Part shown: piece by piece, positions 1-5,860 of the stretch
Layout: each line of letters starts with the position of its first letter
Numbering within the stretch: the first letter of the stretch is position 1
Assembly (NCBI GenBank): GCA_041743835.1
Contig: JBGTLW010000372.1
Span: forward strand, 1 to 7,950
DNA length: 7,950 bases
Source of the DNA: JBGTLW01 sp041743835
GTDB lineage: Bacteria; Planctomycetota; Phycisphaerae; Phycisphaerales; Phycisphaeraceae
Reading direction: 5' to 3'
Position numbers and translations under genes: made by a program
Notes under the pieces: model-generated
Databases searched by the model: none
Told to the model about the DNA's origin: nothing
The model's input: the letters and a program-made list of their open reading frames with translations, nothing else

Positions 1-1
1 C

Positions 2-2140
2 GGCAAGCTCCTGTCGGTCAGCGGGCACGAGCTGGTCCCGCCGGGTATCTTCGGCGGCTACGCGCCGGAAATCCCCGAGCACTTCCGCCCCGGCTCGCAG
101 CGTCACCTCTGGGCCGGTGCGTACCCCCGCATCCCCGACCAGCACCGCCTCCGCCTCGCGGCCGACGACATCACCGACAACACGAAGCTCGCGTCCATCC
201 TGCGCAACGCCGACGACCCGCGCGTCGCGCAGCTCCGCTCGCACCTGGACCCCAAGGCCGACAAGCGGTTTCTGGAGCTACTCAACAGCGCCAAGCCCGA
301 CGACGATGCCGACAAACACAAGCGCGCACTTGTCGAGGGCCTAAACAAACTCCTCCGCAAGCCGGACATGCTCTACAAGCCCGACGCCTGGCAGGGCACA
401 AAGTTTGCCGGGGAACTCGCCGACCTGCGCGACAAGGCCGCGGACGGCTCGATCAACGACACCCAATCGATGCGGCTTAACCGCGATCTGCTCGCGCTGC
501 TCGCGCCCGGCTCGGTCAAGCCCGCCCCGGAGGGCGATGCCGTCGAAGCGTTCTACCTGGACTGCGTGGGCGAGCGTAAAGAGCCCGCTTACCTGCTGAG
601 CAACCCCAACTGGGAGCAGCACCTGACCAACCTCGGCAAGTCGTTTGCCCGACGGGCCGCGGACAACAACTACGTCGCGCACTTCGAGTTCTGGAACGAG
701 CCTTACCTCAACTGGGCCGAGCGAAGCCGGGTGAACTACAACCTCAAGTTCTACAACACCGCCGCGGCTGGTGAGGGCCAACCCGTGCAGGTGCGTTACA
801 ACAACGGCACGCTGGGCCCGGTCATCCCGCACCTCGCCTGGCGGAAAGACGCCAAGGACCAGTGGCAGGTGTACGACCCCACCGCGTTCACCTTCTGGTC
901 CGGCCGGGGCAACGGGTGGGTCTACGACCAGATGCTCGGCGTGGTCGCCAGGGCCATCAAGGAAGAAAACCCCGCGACCCGCGTCATCGCCGGCTGGGGC
1001 TTCCGCTGGAACGAAGACCACTGGGCCGCGTGGGACCTGCTCTACAAACCCACCATCGACCGCAACATCCAATACATCGACGCCATCCACGAGCACCACT
1101 ACCAGGGCGACACCACCGCCATGAACGGCAGCTACGAGGTGCTCACCGCCTACAGCGTCACCGCGCACGACAAGTGGCTCTACAGCTACAACACCGAGAC
1201 CAACGACCTGGTCGATGCCCCGGCCCGTGGCGGGGTCGATACGCCACAGAAAGCCGACAACGCCAAGAACTTCCGTCGCATGACCTACAACCTCCGCGAC
1301 ATGCTCTACTGCGTGTACCAGTCGCCGGACAAGGCCGTCGCCCGCTCGCTGATCCACTGGGACCAGACCCGCGAAGGGTCAACCATCTGCCTGGATATGC
1401 TCAAGAACCTGCGCGGCCGACTGATCGAAACCCAATCGCCCGACCCCGACGTGTGGGTGGTCGCATCGGTCGATGGCACAGACCCCCAGGCCCTCGCGCC
1501 GGGATACAACCCAGAGAAAGACCCGCAACACCTCGTCGTGTTCGTCTTCAACAACCACCGCCAGCCCCGCGATGTCGGGCTCGAGATCGCGGCACCCACC
1601 GGCACCATGCTCGGCGACGCATACATTGAAACCGTCACGTTGGACCCGCAGACCTTCGCCCTCAATTACACCACCGATACCCTCACAAGGCCCGCAAGCG
1701 ACAGCCCGTTCCAGCAGACGCTCCAACTCGCGCAGCGCAGCGTGTGGAAGATCACGTTCACGATGCATGGCCGCGTCGGCGAAACTGCCGAAGTCGCGCG
1801 CGACCAGTTCTTCTCCCCCGACATCCTCCAGGCGGTCACACGCGGTGCGCCGCTCACCACGGCCGTCAAGCTGGACAAGGAGAAGCTCACAAGCGCCAAG
1901 CGTGCCTGGCTCCGGCTGGTTGTCGAGGACATCGAGCGGGGCGAGGCCGCCGTCGCCGTGGCGGGGAAAACCTACCCCGTGCCTCACGCCATCATGGGCG
2001 ACAACAACAACCGCATCGTCCAGATACCCTTGGACCGCGACACACTCACAGAGGAGCCGGAGCTGACCTTCACCGTCACCCCCGGCAACTTCGCGGGCTA
2101 TCGTGTGGACATGGCTTCGATCGTCCTCGAACAACGCTGA
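2..2140 (+). CDS. Clan GH-A-like glycoside hydrolase, 5' truncated
   Basis: The reading frame is open from the window's left edge to a TGA at 2138-2140, giving 712 visible residues with the N-terminus outside. The ATG at 368 is internal, because the frame continues upstream without a stop. The central part looks like a retaining (beta/alpha)8 hydrolase of clan GH-A. The motif FEFWNEPYLNW places a candidate acid/base Glu at visible residue 233 (codon 698-700). YNTETND, 166 residues later, places a candidate nucleophile Glu at residue 399 (1196-1198), and AIHEHHYQGD lies between them. After about residue 480 the protein becomes beta-rich (LVVFVFNNHRQ, SVWKITFTM) and ends in a further beta-type domain, as accessory sandwich domains often do. 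I cannot name the GH family; GH39-, GH51- or agarase/GH86-like enzymes are possible. The substrate is unknown, but a GH3 gene 3.7 kb downstream suggests polysaccharide breakdown. The catalytic residues are inferred from motif form only. Confidence 0.72.
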   Translation, partial: GKLLSVSGHELVPPGIFGGYAPEIPEHFRPGSQRHLWAGAYPRIPDQHRLRLAADDITDNTKLASILRNADDPRVAQLRSHLDPKADKRFLELLNSAKPDDDADKHKRALVEGLNKLLRKPDMLYKPDAWQGTKFAGELADLRDKAADGSINDTQSMRLNRDLLALLAPGSVKPAPEGDAVEAFYLDCVGERKEPAYLLSNPNWEQHLTNLGKSFARRAADNNYVAHFEFWNEPYLNWAERSRVNYNLKFYNTAAAGEGQPVQVRYNNGTLGPVIPHLAWRKDAKDQWQVYDPTAFTFWSGRGNGWVYDQMLGVVARAIKEENPATRVIAGWGFRWNEDHWAAWDLLYKPTIDRNIQYIDAIHEHHYQGDTTAMNGSYEVLTAYSVTAHDKWLYSYNTETNDLVDAPARGGVDTPQKADNAKNFRRMTYNLRDMLYCVYQSPDKAVARSLIHWDQTREGSTICLDMLKNLRGRLIETQSPDPDVWVVASVDGTDPQALAPGYNPEKDPQHLVVFVFNNHRQPRDVGLEIAAPTGTMLGDAYIETVTLDPQTFALNYTTDTLTRPASDSPFQQTLQLAQRSVWKITFTMHGRVGETAEVARDQFFSPDILQAVTRGAPLTTAVKLDKEKLTSAKRAWLRLVVEDIERGEAAVAVAGKTYPVPHAIMGDNNNRIVQIPLDRDTLTEEPELTFTVTPGNFAGYRVDMASIVLEQR

Positions 2141-2185
2141 TACGAATCCCCAATGATTGTCGTGCGACGGTTTGGGTGCCGATCG

Positions 2186-2220
2186 ATCGCGGAGGACGCG
2201 GAGGCGCAGAGATCGCAGAG
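2186..2220. repeat. Purine-rich quasi-repeat of about 9 bp
   Basis: The stretch reads as four near-copies in a row: ATCGCGGAG, GACGCGGAG, GCGCAGAG and ATCGCAGAG, with consensus NNCGCRGAG. It lies in the gap between the convergent hydrolase and LuxR-type genes. Similar CGCRGAG strings are, from memory, common in intergenic DNA of several bacterial groups, so this may be one copy of a dispersed element. Nothing in it looks like a gene. Confidence 0.4.
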
Positions 2221-2250
2221 TGAATCTCCATTGATGTGAGTCTAGCAATG

Positions 2251-2287
2251 ACCCTCAGCTGGCGAGGCGTAGCTCGCCGGCCAGGGT
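2251..2287. terminator. Imperfect hairpin between convergent genes
   Basis: ACCCT (2251-2255) pairs with AGGGT (2283-2287), and GGCGAG (2261-2266) pairs perfectly with CTCGCC (2273-2278) around the loop GCGTAG. A small internal loop and a few more pairs (GCT with GGC) join the two helices. The hairpin sits 111 bp after the hydrolase stop and 49 bp before the LuxR-type gene's stop, where a bidirectional terminator would be expected. No U-run follows on either strand, so it may instead be a REP-like element or an mRNA 3'-end stabiliser. Confidence 0.4.
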
Positions 2288-2335
2288 GAGCGAAGTGGAG
2301 AATGTTTTGGCAATTTGCGCTCGTGAACGCGCCCG

Positions 2336-3115
2336 TTACGCGTGACGCCGGATGGGGTCAGAGTCTTCCCGGATGTCCGGGTTGATGTTGAGCCGGTCCG
2401 CATCGGTGACGGTCAGGCCGACCTGCTGGACAAGTTTGATCAGTTCGCCACGGTTGCGCAGGTGGAGCTTACGGCTGATGCTGTCCCGCTGGGTCTGGAT
2501 GGTTTTCTCCGAGCGGTGGACGCGCGTGGCGACCTCCTTCAGGCTCAGGCCCTGACCAAGCAGCGCGAGCACCACCAGCTCCCGCGTCGAGAGCGTGCCC
2601 AGCTCGCCAAGGTCGATCACGTTGGCTTCCATGAGCTCGATGCCGCCCTCATCGGGGATGTAGTCGTGCGGGTCGTCGCCGGTCCGGCGGGTGATGATGA
2701 GGATGCGCTCCGCGACGCCAGCCTCTTCATCGTCGCCGGTATGGACGGGGTAGATCCACGCCAGGTGTTGTCGGCCGCGCCACACCGTGCGCAGCAGCAC
2801 CGGCCGATCCTCGCGCACGACCTTCTCGAACACAGCCTTGCGTTCCTTGACAAAGGACTCGGGGTATAGCTCGTCGAACCGCTTGCCCACGATCGCCTCG
2901 GGGTGGGTGTCGGGCCCGAAGTAGATGGCGCAGGCCCGCTCGTTGACAAACATCACGCAGGCATCAAGGTCCAGCAGCGCGACGCCGGTGGTCGGGTCCT
3001 GGCTGAGCGTGGCCCACAGCGCCTCGATGGGCAGCCCCTCGGGCATCTGGCCGGGGTTGAGCACAGCCTTGTTTGCGCAGTCGTTCATGGTGTGGGTCTC
3101 GTTGGAAAAAGACAC
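2336..3115 (-). CDS. PAS-domain LuxR-family transcriptional regulator
   Basis: This is a 259-residue DNA-binding regulator. Residues about 32-142 look like a PAS sensor domain (TTGVALLDLDACVMFVNERAC, then VGKRFDELYP and a beta-rich end LAWIYPVHTG...ERILIITRR). Residues about 170-236 form a LuxR/GerE helix-turn-helix: LSTRELVVLALLGQGLSLKEVA, then VHRSEKTIQTQRDSISRKL. No receiver domain is visible, so the PAS domain probably senses a ligand, redox state or partner directly. The start is uncertain. The longest frame begins with GTG at 3115, and an ATG at 3088 would give 250 residues; neither has a clear Shine-Dalgarno. On the minus strand a -10-like TAGAAT lies at 3140-3145, 24 bp before the GTG, with no convincing -35. 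The gene follows the membrane-protein gene by 60 bp on the same strand. Its target genes are unknown. Confidence 0.88.
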   Translation of the reverse strand: MSFSNETHTMNDCANKAVLNPGQMPEGLPIEALWATLSQDPTTGVALLDLDACVMFVNERACAIYFGPDTHPEAIVGKRFDELYPESFVKERKAVFEKVVREDRPVLLRTVWRGRQHLAWIYPVHTGDDEEAGVAERILIITRRTGDDPHDYIPDEGGIELMEANVIDLGELGTLSTRELVVLALLGQGLSLKEVATRVHRSEKTIQTQRDSISRKLHLRNRGELIKLVQQVGLTVTDADRLNINPDIREDSDPIRRHA

Positions 3116-3175
3116 AAGAATGTCTAGTTTTCCACTACGATTCTAGGCCCGCTGAAAATTAACGCACCTACTGGT

Positions 3176-3778
3176 TTACCCCCGCCCGCTTTCCCGGACC
3201 GTCACCATCGGCCGTTCATGCCCGCATTCCGGGCACGCGTCGGCCGTCGAGCCGTGCAGGTTGTAGCCACAGTGCAGGCACAGGCCGGATTGGAGGCGGT
3301 GCCGCACACGACGGCGACGCGAGAGCAACCAGATCAGCCAAACGACACCGGGGAGCGCCAGTATGCCACCGACGGCAATGGGGGCGCTGATTTCCAACTC
3401 GGTTCGCTTAGTGCCAAAGTATGTGGGGTGGGCCTCCTCGGGGCCACCTATCAGGAGTTTGCCTTTGTGAACCACGCGGATCCAAAGCCACGGCCCGTGA
3501 GACGTTGCGTCCTCCCAGTGCCAACTCAACGCCGTACCCATAGGTGGACCCGAAGCATGAAGATTGTGGTCCCAATAGACATATGCAATGCCCCTTGCAA
3601 CATCGAAGGATTGAATGTCTGCGTTGATCTGTTCCCCCGTCGGCCAGCGAACCGTGTGGTCAACTCGTACCCCGAACTCGCGCCAATAACTCACCGGCCA
3701 CGCCACCAAGCACGCGAGGCCGAGGACGAGGCACAGGACACAGACAAGATTCATGAACCACCGGAGCACGCGCCGCAT
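3176..3778 (-). CDS. Two-helix membrane protein with C-terminal zinc ribbon
   Basis: This is a 200-residue hypothetical protein. MRRVLRWFMN is followed by transmembrane helix 1 (residues about 9-29). A Trp-rich domain of roughly 100 residues comes next, then helix 2 (about 132-153), a basic stretch RRRRVRHR, and a four-Cys zinc ribbon (C167-LH-C170 and C182-PE-C185). The basic residues at both ends predict cytoplasmic termini and an outside loop. This CxxCGYxL...CPECG tail is familiar to me from planctomycete membrane proteins of unknown role. I chose the ATG at 3778. The frame runs upstream to a TTG at 3850, but those 24 codons are translated palindromic repeat and intergenic DNA. No Shine-Dalgarno is evident. 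A minus-strand TACAAT (3786-3791) lies 7 bp before the ATG, so a leaderless transcript is possible but unproven. Function is unknown. Confidence 0.72.
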   Translation of the reverse strand: MRRVLRWFMNLVCVLCLVLGLACLVAWPVSYWREFGVRVDHTVRWPTGEQINADIQSFDVARGIAYVYWDHNLHASGPPMGTALSWHWEDATSHGPWLWIRVVHKGKLLIGGPEEAHPTYFGTKRTELEISAPIAVGGILALPGVVWLIWLLSRRRRVRHRLQSGLCLHCGYNLHGSTADACPECGHERPMVTVRESGRG

Positions 3779-3808
3779 GGGGTGGATTGTACCGTGGATG
3801 GGGTTGCC

Positions 3809-3886
3809 GAAGCCCAGGGATTGCAATCCCTGGGCTTCTTTGGATTGCAATCCTTGGGCTTCTTTGGACTACAGTCCCTGGGCTTC
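3809..3886. repeat. Palindromic array A: 30-bp palindrome plus two 24-bp units
   Basis: A perfect 30-bp palindrome (3809-3838; left arm GAAGCCCAGGGATTG, right arm its exact reverse complement) is followed by two 24-bp units at 3839-3862 and 3863-3886. Each unit is TTT, a 12-bp palindromic core, then CTGGGCTTC or TTGGGCTTC. The cores are GGATTGCAATCC and GGACTACAGTCC; the second is broken only at its centre. The array lies between the RAYT-like gene's stop (3902) and the membrane-protein gene's start (3778). The palindrome is on the side away from the RAYT-like gene. Total length is 78 bp, a multiple of three. Confidence 0.95.
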
Positions 3887-3901
3887 GGTGTTGCGTGATG
3901 C

Positions 3902-4573
3902 TCACGGGGTGATGCGGGTATCGACATGCACCAAGCCCTGCTGGTGCTGGTGGTCCGGGAGGTAGACATCGCGCAGGTGGTGGAAGTGCTGTTCTGATTT
4001 CACCGGGACGATCTTCCCGCGAAACGCCCAGGTTTTTCCAGCGGGTTTGAGCTGCGCCTTGGACAAAGCCCGTGCGGATTCCTTCTTTGCGATACCCATG
4101 TAGTGTCGGGGGGGATCATCCTTGGATGTGGTGCGCGGAAGCCCAGGGATTGCAATCCCTGGGCTTCTTCGGACTGCAGTCCCTGGGCTTCGGGGTGCTG
4201 GGGCGTTCAACACGTCGAGCAGATCCGAGGGAAAGCGCGCGAGCACGTGCACATGCATCGGGGTCACCACCAAGGCTGCGATGTCGATCTGATGCACCCG
4301 GAATGCCTCGAGCATCGTGTCCAAAACCAATTGCTTGGCGTTCGTTGACAGCAGTACCGCATCCTGTGTCATCTGATGAGTAGAGGATGCGTGCCGTTTG
4401 TCGTACAGGCCTTCCGGGGGCGGGTTTTTGTAGTCCCCCGCGACATGCTCGCGGTGGTCCTTGGTGCGGAAGCCTCGGGGGTCACCCGGTAGCCATGTGC
4501 CGTAGGTGTTGCACACGCAGTGGTACCAGAAGTGCCACGCTTGATGTGGCCTGTAGTTGGACACCCGGGGCAT
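3902..4573 (-). CDS. RAYT-like (REP-associated tyrosine transposase, HUH/Y1 type) protein
   Basis: The gene encodes 223 residues from an ATG at 4573 to a TGA at 3902-3904. The N-terminus WHFWYHCVCNTYGTWLPGDPRGFR (residues 13-36) and VTPMHVHVLARF (103-114, with H107-V-H109 as the HUH metal-binding motif) resemble the IS200/RAYT-related proteins I recall from planctomycetes. These nick and join single-stranded DNA at hairpins through a catalytic Tyr. The helix HYMGIAKKESARAL (157-170) follows; Y158 is a candidate nucleophile, but relatives I recall often lack Tyr at this place, so activity is uncertain. Residues 128-146 are encoded by palindromic array B, inserted in frame between the HUH strand and this helix. 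Without it the protein would be about 205 residues. No Shine-Dalgarno precedes the start, where the mRNA leader is C-rich. Palindromic arrays lie just beyond both ends of the gene. Confidence 0.75.
   Translation of the reverse strand: MPRVSNYRPHQAWHFWYHCVCNTYGTWLPGDPRGFRTKDHREHVAGDYKNPPPEGLYDKRHASSTHQMTQDAVLLSTNAKQLVLDTMLEAFRVHQIDIAALVVTPMHVHVLARFPSDLLDVLNAPAPRSPGTAVRRSPGIAIPGLPRTTSKDDPPRHYMGIAKKESARALSKAQLKPAGKTWAFRGKIVPVKSEQHFHHLRDVYLPDHQHQQGLVHVDTRITP
4138..4191. repeat. Palindromic array B: 30-bp palindrome plus one 24-bp unit, inside the RAYT-like gene
   Basis: The 30-bp palindrome at 4138-4167 is identical to that of array A. One 24-bp unit follows at 4168-4191: TTC, core GGACTGCAGTCC, then CTGGGCTTC. 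Its orientation matches A and opposes C. The 54 bp equal 18 codons of the RAYT-like frame, reading RSPGTAVRRSPGIAIPGL on the minus strand without a stop. Flanks GTGCGCG (left) and GGGGTGCTGG (right) show no clear target duplication. Confidence 0.95.
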
Positions 4574-4591
4574 GGGGGGAGTTTAACGAAA

Positions 4592-4693
4592 GAAGCCCAG
4601 GGATTGCAATCCGAAGAAGCCCACGGATTGCAATCCGAAGAAGCCCAGGGACTGCAGTCCGAAGAAGCCCAGGGACTGCAGTCCCTGGGCTTC
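4592..4693. repeat. Palindromic array C: three 24-bp units plus 30-bp palindrome
   Basis: Three 24-bp units (4592-4615, 4616-4639, 4640-4663) start with GAAGCCCAG or GAAGCCCAC, continue through core GGATTGCAATCC (twice) or GGACTGCAGTCC, and end with GAA. They are followed by a perfect 30-bp palindrome at 4664-4693 with left arm GAAGCCCAGGGACTG. The order is the reverse of arrays A and B. The array begins 19 bp upstream of the RAYT-like start codon and ends 30 bp past the malate dehydrogenase stop. It could therefore also fold in the mdh 3' UTR or in the RAYT leader. Total length is 102 bp, a multiple of three. Confidence 0.95.
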
Positions 4694-4723
4694 GGGTAGG
4701 TGTGGGGGGTTCTATCGCGCCGA

Positions 4724-5707
4724 CTACCCGATCATGTCTTTCACGGTGTTGCGCTCGCTGACGAGTTCTTCGTTGGTCAACGCGATCTTTGACTTGGCGA
4801 AGTCGTCCATCGCGAGGCCGGTGACGATCTGGTAGTTGCCGGGGGTGGTGGTTTTGACGGGCATGCCGGCCCACACGCCGGGGTCGAAGCCGTACTGCCC
4901 CTCGCTCTTGACGGCGACCGAGTGGACCTTGCCGGGCGTCATGAGGTCGCGGACGTGATCGACCAGGGCGTTCGCGGCCGAGGCGGCGCTGGACAGGCCA
5001 CGCGCCGCGATGATCGCGGCCCCACGCTTGCCGACGATCTCCAGGAAATCCTTCTTGAGCCAGTCGTGATGGCCGATCGCCTCGGGCACGGGCTTGTTGT
5101 TGATCTTCGCGAGGTGGAACGCGGGGAACATCGTCGGGCTGTGGTTGCCGAAGATAAACGTGTCGGTCACATCCTTCACCTTCGCGCTTGCCTTCTGCGC
5201 GAGCTGGGTCTTGGCCCGGTTCTCATCGAGGCGGACCATCGCGGTCCAGTTGGTCGCGGGGATGCGGCCGCACTGGCTGGCGCCGATCATGCAGTTGGTG
5301 TTGCACGGGTTCCCGACCACCGCGACGTGCGCGTTGTCCGCGGCGACGGTGTCGATGGCCTTGCCCTGGCCGACGAAGATCTTGCCGTTGTCCTTGAGCA
5401 GGTCCGCACGCTCCATCCCCGGGCCGCGCGGCTTGCTGCCGACCAGCAGGCACCAGTGCGCATCCTTAAAGCCCTTCATCGGGTCGTCGGTGATCTCGAT
5501 GCCGTGCAGCAGCGGGAACGCGCAGTCGTCGAGCTCCATCGCGACGCCTTCCGCGGCCTTGAGCGCCTTCTCGTTGGGTATCTCCAGCATCTGGATGATG
5601 ACCGGCTGGTCCGGGCCGAACATCTGGCCCGACGCGATCCGGAATTGCAGGGCGTAGCCGATCTGGCCGGCGGCCCCGGTGACAGCGACACGGAGGGGTG
5701 ATTTCAT
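4724..5707 (-). CDS. mdh: Malate dehydrogenase (NAD-dependent, type 2)
   Basis: This 327-residue cytoplasmic enzyme interconverts malate and oxaloacetate with NAD in the TCA cycle. The N-terminal Rossmann motif is G11-AAGQIG-17, and E42 (MLEIP) sits where NAD-preferring enzymes hold the ribose. The substrate loop is KPRGPGMERADLL with R94 and R100. VGNPCNTN follows, then LDENR with D161 and R164, and the catalytic His is H189 in FIFGNHSPTM. Length and motif order fit the type 2 (cytosolic-like) MDH group. I chose the ATG at 5707 because MKSPLRVAVTGAAGQ begins at the Rossmann strand as in relatives. A weak Shine-Dalgarno (AGAAAGG) ends 10 bp upstream. The frame could extend to 5785, but those 26 residues are not MDH-like. 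The stop is TAG at 4724-4726, followed 30 bp later by palindromic array C. The gene is divergent from the GH3 gene. Confidence 0.95.
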   Translation of the reverse strand: MKSPLRVAVTGAAGQIGYALQFRIASGQMFGPDQPVIIQMLEIPNEKALKAAEGVAMELDDCAFPLLHGIEITDDPMKGFKDAHWCLLVGSKPRGPGMERADLLKDNGKIFVGQGKAIDTVAADNAHVAVVGNPCNTNCMIGASQCGRIPATNWTAMVRLDENRAKTQLAQKASAKVKDVTDTFIFGNHSPTMFPAFHLAKINNKPVPEAIGHHDWLKKDFLEIVGKRGAAIIAARGLSSAASAANALVDHVRDLMTPGKVHSVAVKSEGQYGFDPGVWAGMPVKTTTPGNYQIVTGLAMDDFAKSKIALTNEELVSERNTVKDMIG

Positions 5708-5750
5708 AACAAGCAAGCCTTTCTGGGGGGTGATCTGGGTTGGGCGTTTC

Positions 5751-5779
5751 AGTATAGACCCTGCGTGCGCCCGTGCCAG
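5751..5779 (-). promoter_or_regulatory. Candidate sigma70-type promoter for mdh
   Basis: On the minus strand, CTGGCA (5774-5779; 4 of 6 match to TTGACA) is followed after 17 bp by TATACT (5751-5756; 5 of 6 match to TATAAT). The -10 lies 43 bp before the mdh ATG, leaving a short leader that contains AGAAAGG. Spacing and position are good, but this is motif matching only, and planctomycete promoter consensus is poorly known to me. Confidence 0.4.
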
Positions 5780-5811
5780 CAGCACCGGAACGGGGCGGAT
5801 TCACCCAAGCG

Positions 5812-5850
5812 GGCGGTGCCCGTCTGCTATGCTCTACCGCCTAACAGGAG
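5812..5850 (+). promoter_or_regulatory. GH3 leader: inverted repeat and Shine-Dalgarno
   Basis: GGCGGT (5812-5817) and ACCGCC (5836-5841) form a 6-bp inverted repeat with an 18-bp spacer containing a -10-like TATGCT (5828-5833). No good -35 lies 17 bp upstream of it. A strong Shine-Dalgarno, AGGAG (5846-5850), sits 10 bp before the ATG at 5861 and fixes that start. The inverted repeat could be an operator over the promoter or a leader hairpin. Only the Shine-Dalgarno is firm. Confidence 0.45.
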
Positions 5851-5860
5851 AACCACAGCC

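Larger units (their letters stand above)
3809..4693 (-). mobile_element. Putative REPtron: RAYT-like gene bracketed by inverted palindromic arrays
   Basis: Arrays A (3809-3886) and C (4592-4693) flank the RAYT-like gene in opposite orientation. In both, the 30-bp palindrome is outermost and the 24-bp units face the gene, so the 885-bp segment has inverted-repeat ends. A third copy, B, lies inside the gene. RAYT proteins elsewhere are genetically linked to REP/BIME palindromes that they bind and are thought to mobilise. The arrangement here fits that model but extends it with an in-gene copy. I see no consistent target-site duplication and no conserved GTAG/GGAG tetranucleotide at the array feet. 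Whether the whole segment moves, or only the small repeats do, cannot be decided from this window. Confidence 0.55.

Noticed and set aside
341..1357. Minus-strand reading frame of 338 codons
   Set aside because: It is antisense to the glycoside hydrolase with its NEP and TETND motifs. The Val/Gly-rich product has no recognisable domain.
4128..4200. Target-site duplication flanking array B
   Set aside because: The flanks GTGCGCG and GGGGTGCTGG share no convincing direct repeat, and arrays A and C show none either.
3809..4693. CRISPR array suggested by evenly spaced 24-bp repeats
   Set aside because: The units are directly tandem with no unique spacers, are largely palindromic, and have no cas genes nearby.
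4482..4874. Minus-strand frame encoding repeated PGLLRIAI-type peptides
   Set aside because: It is only array C translated in an open frame and overlaps mdh. The repeat is stop-free in all frames, so openness is not evidence of coding.
4922..5701. Plus-strand frame of 259 codons opposite mdh
   Set aside because: It is antisense to a clear malate dehydrogenase, and its Asp/Val/Arg-rich translation has no known domain.
5708..5785. Extended N-terminus for malate dehydrogenase
   Set aside because: The extra 26 residues match no MDH feature, cover the candidate promoter, and the ATG at 5707 places the Rossmann motif at the expected distance.
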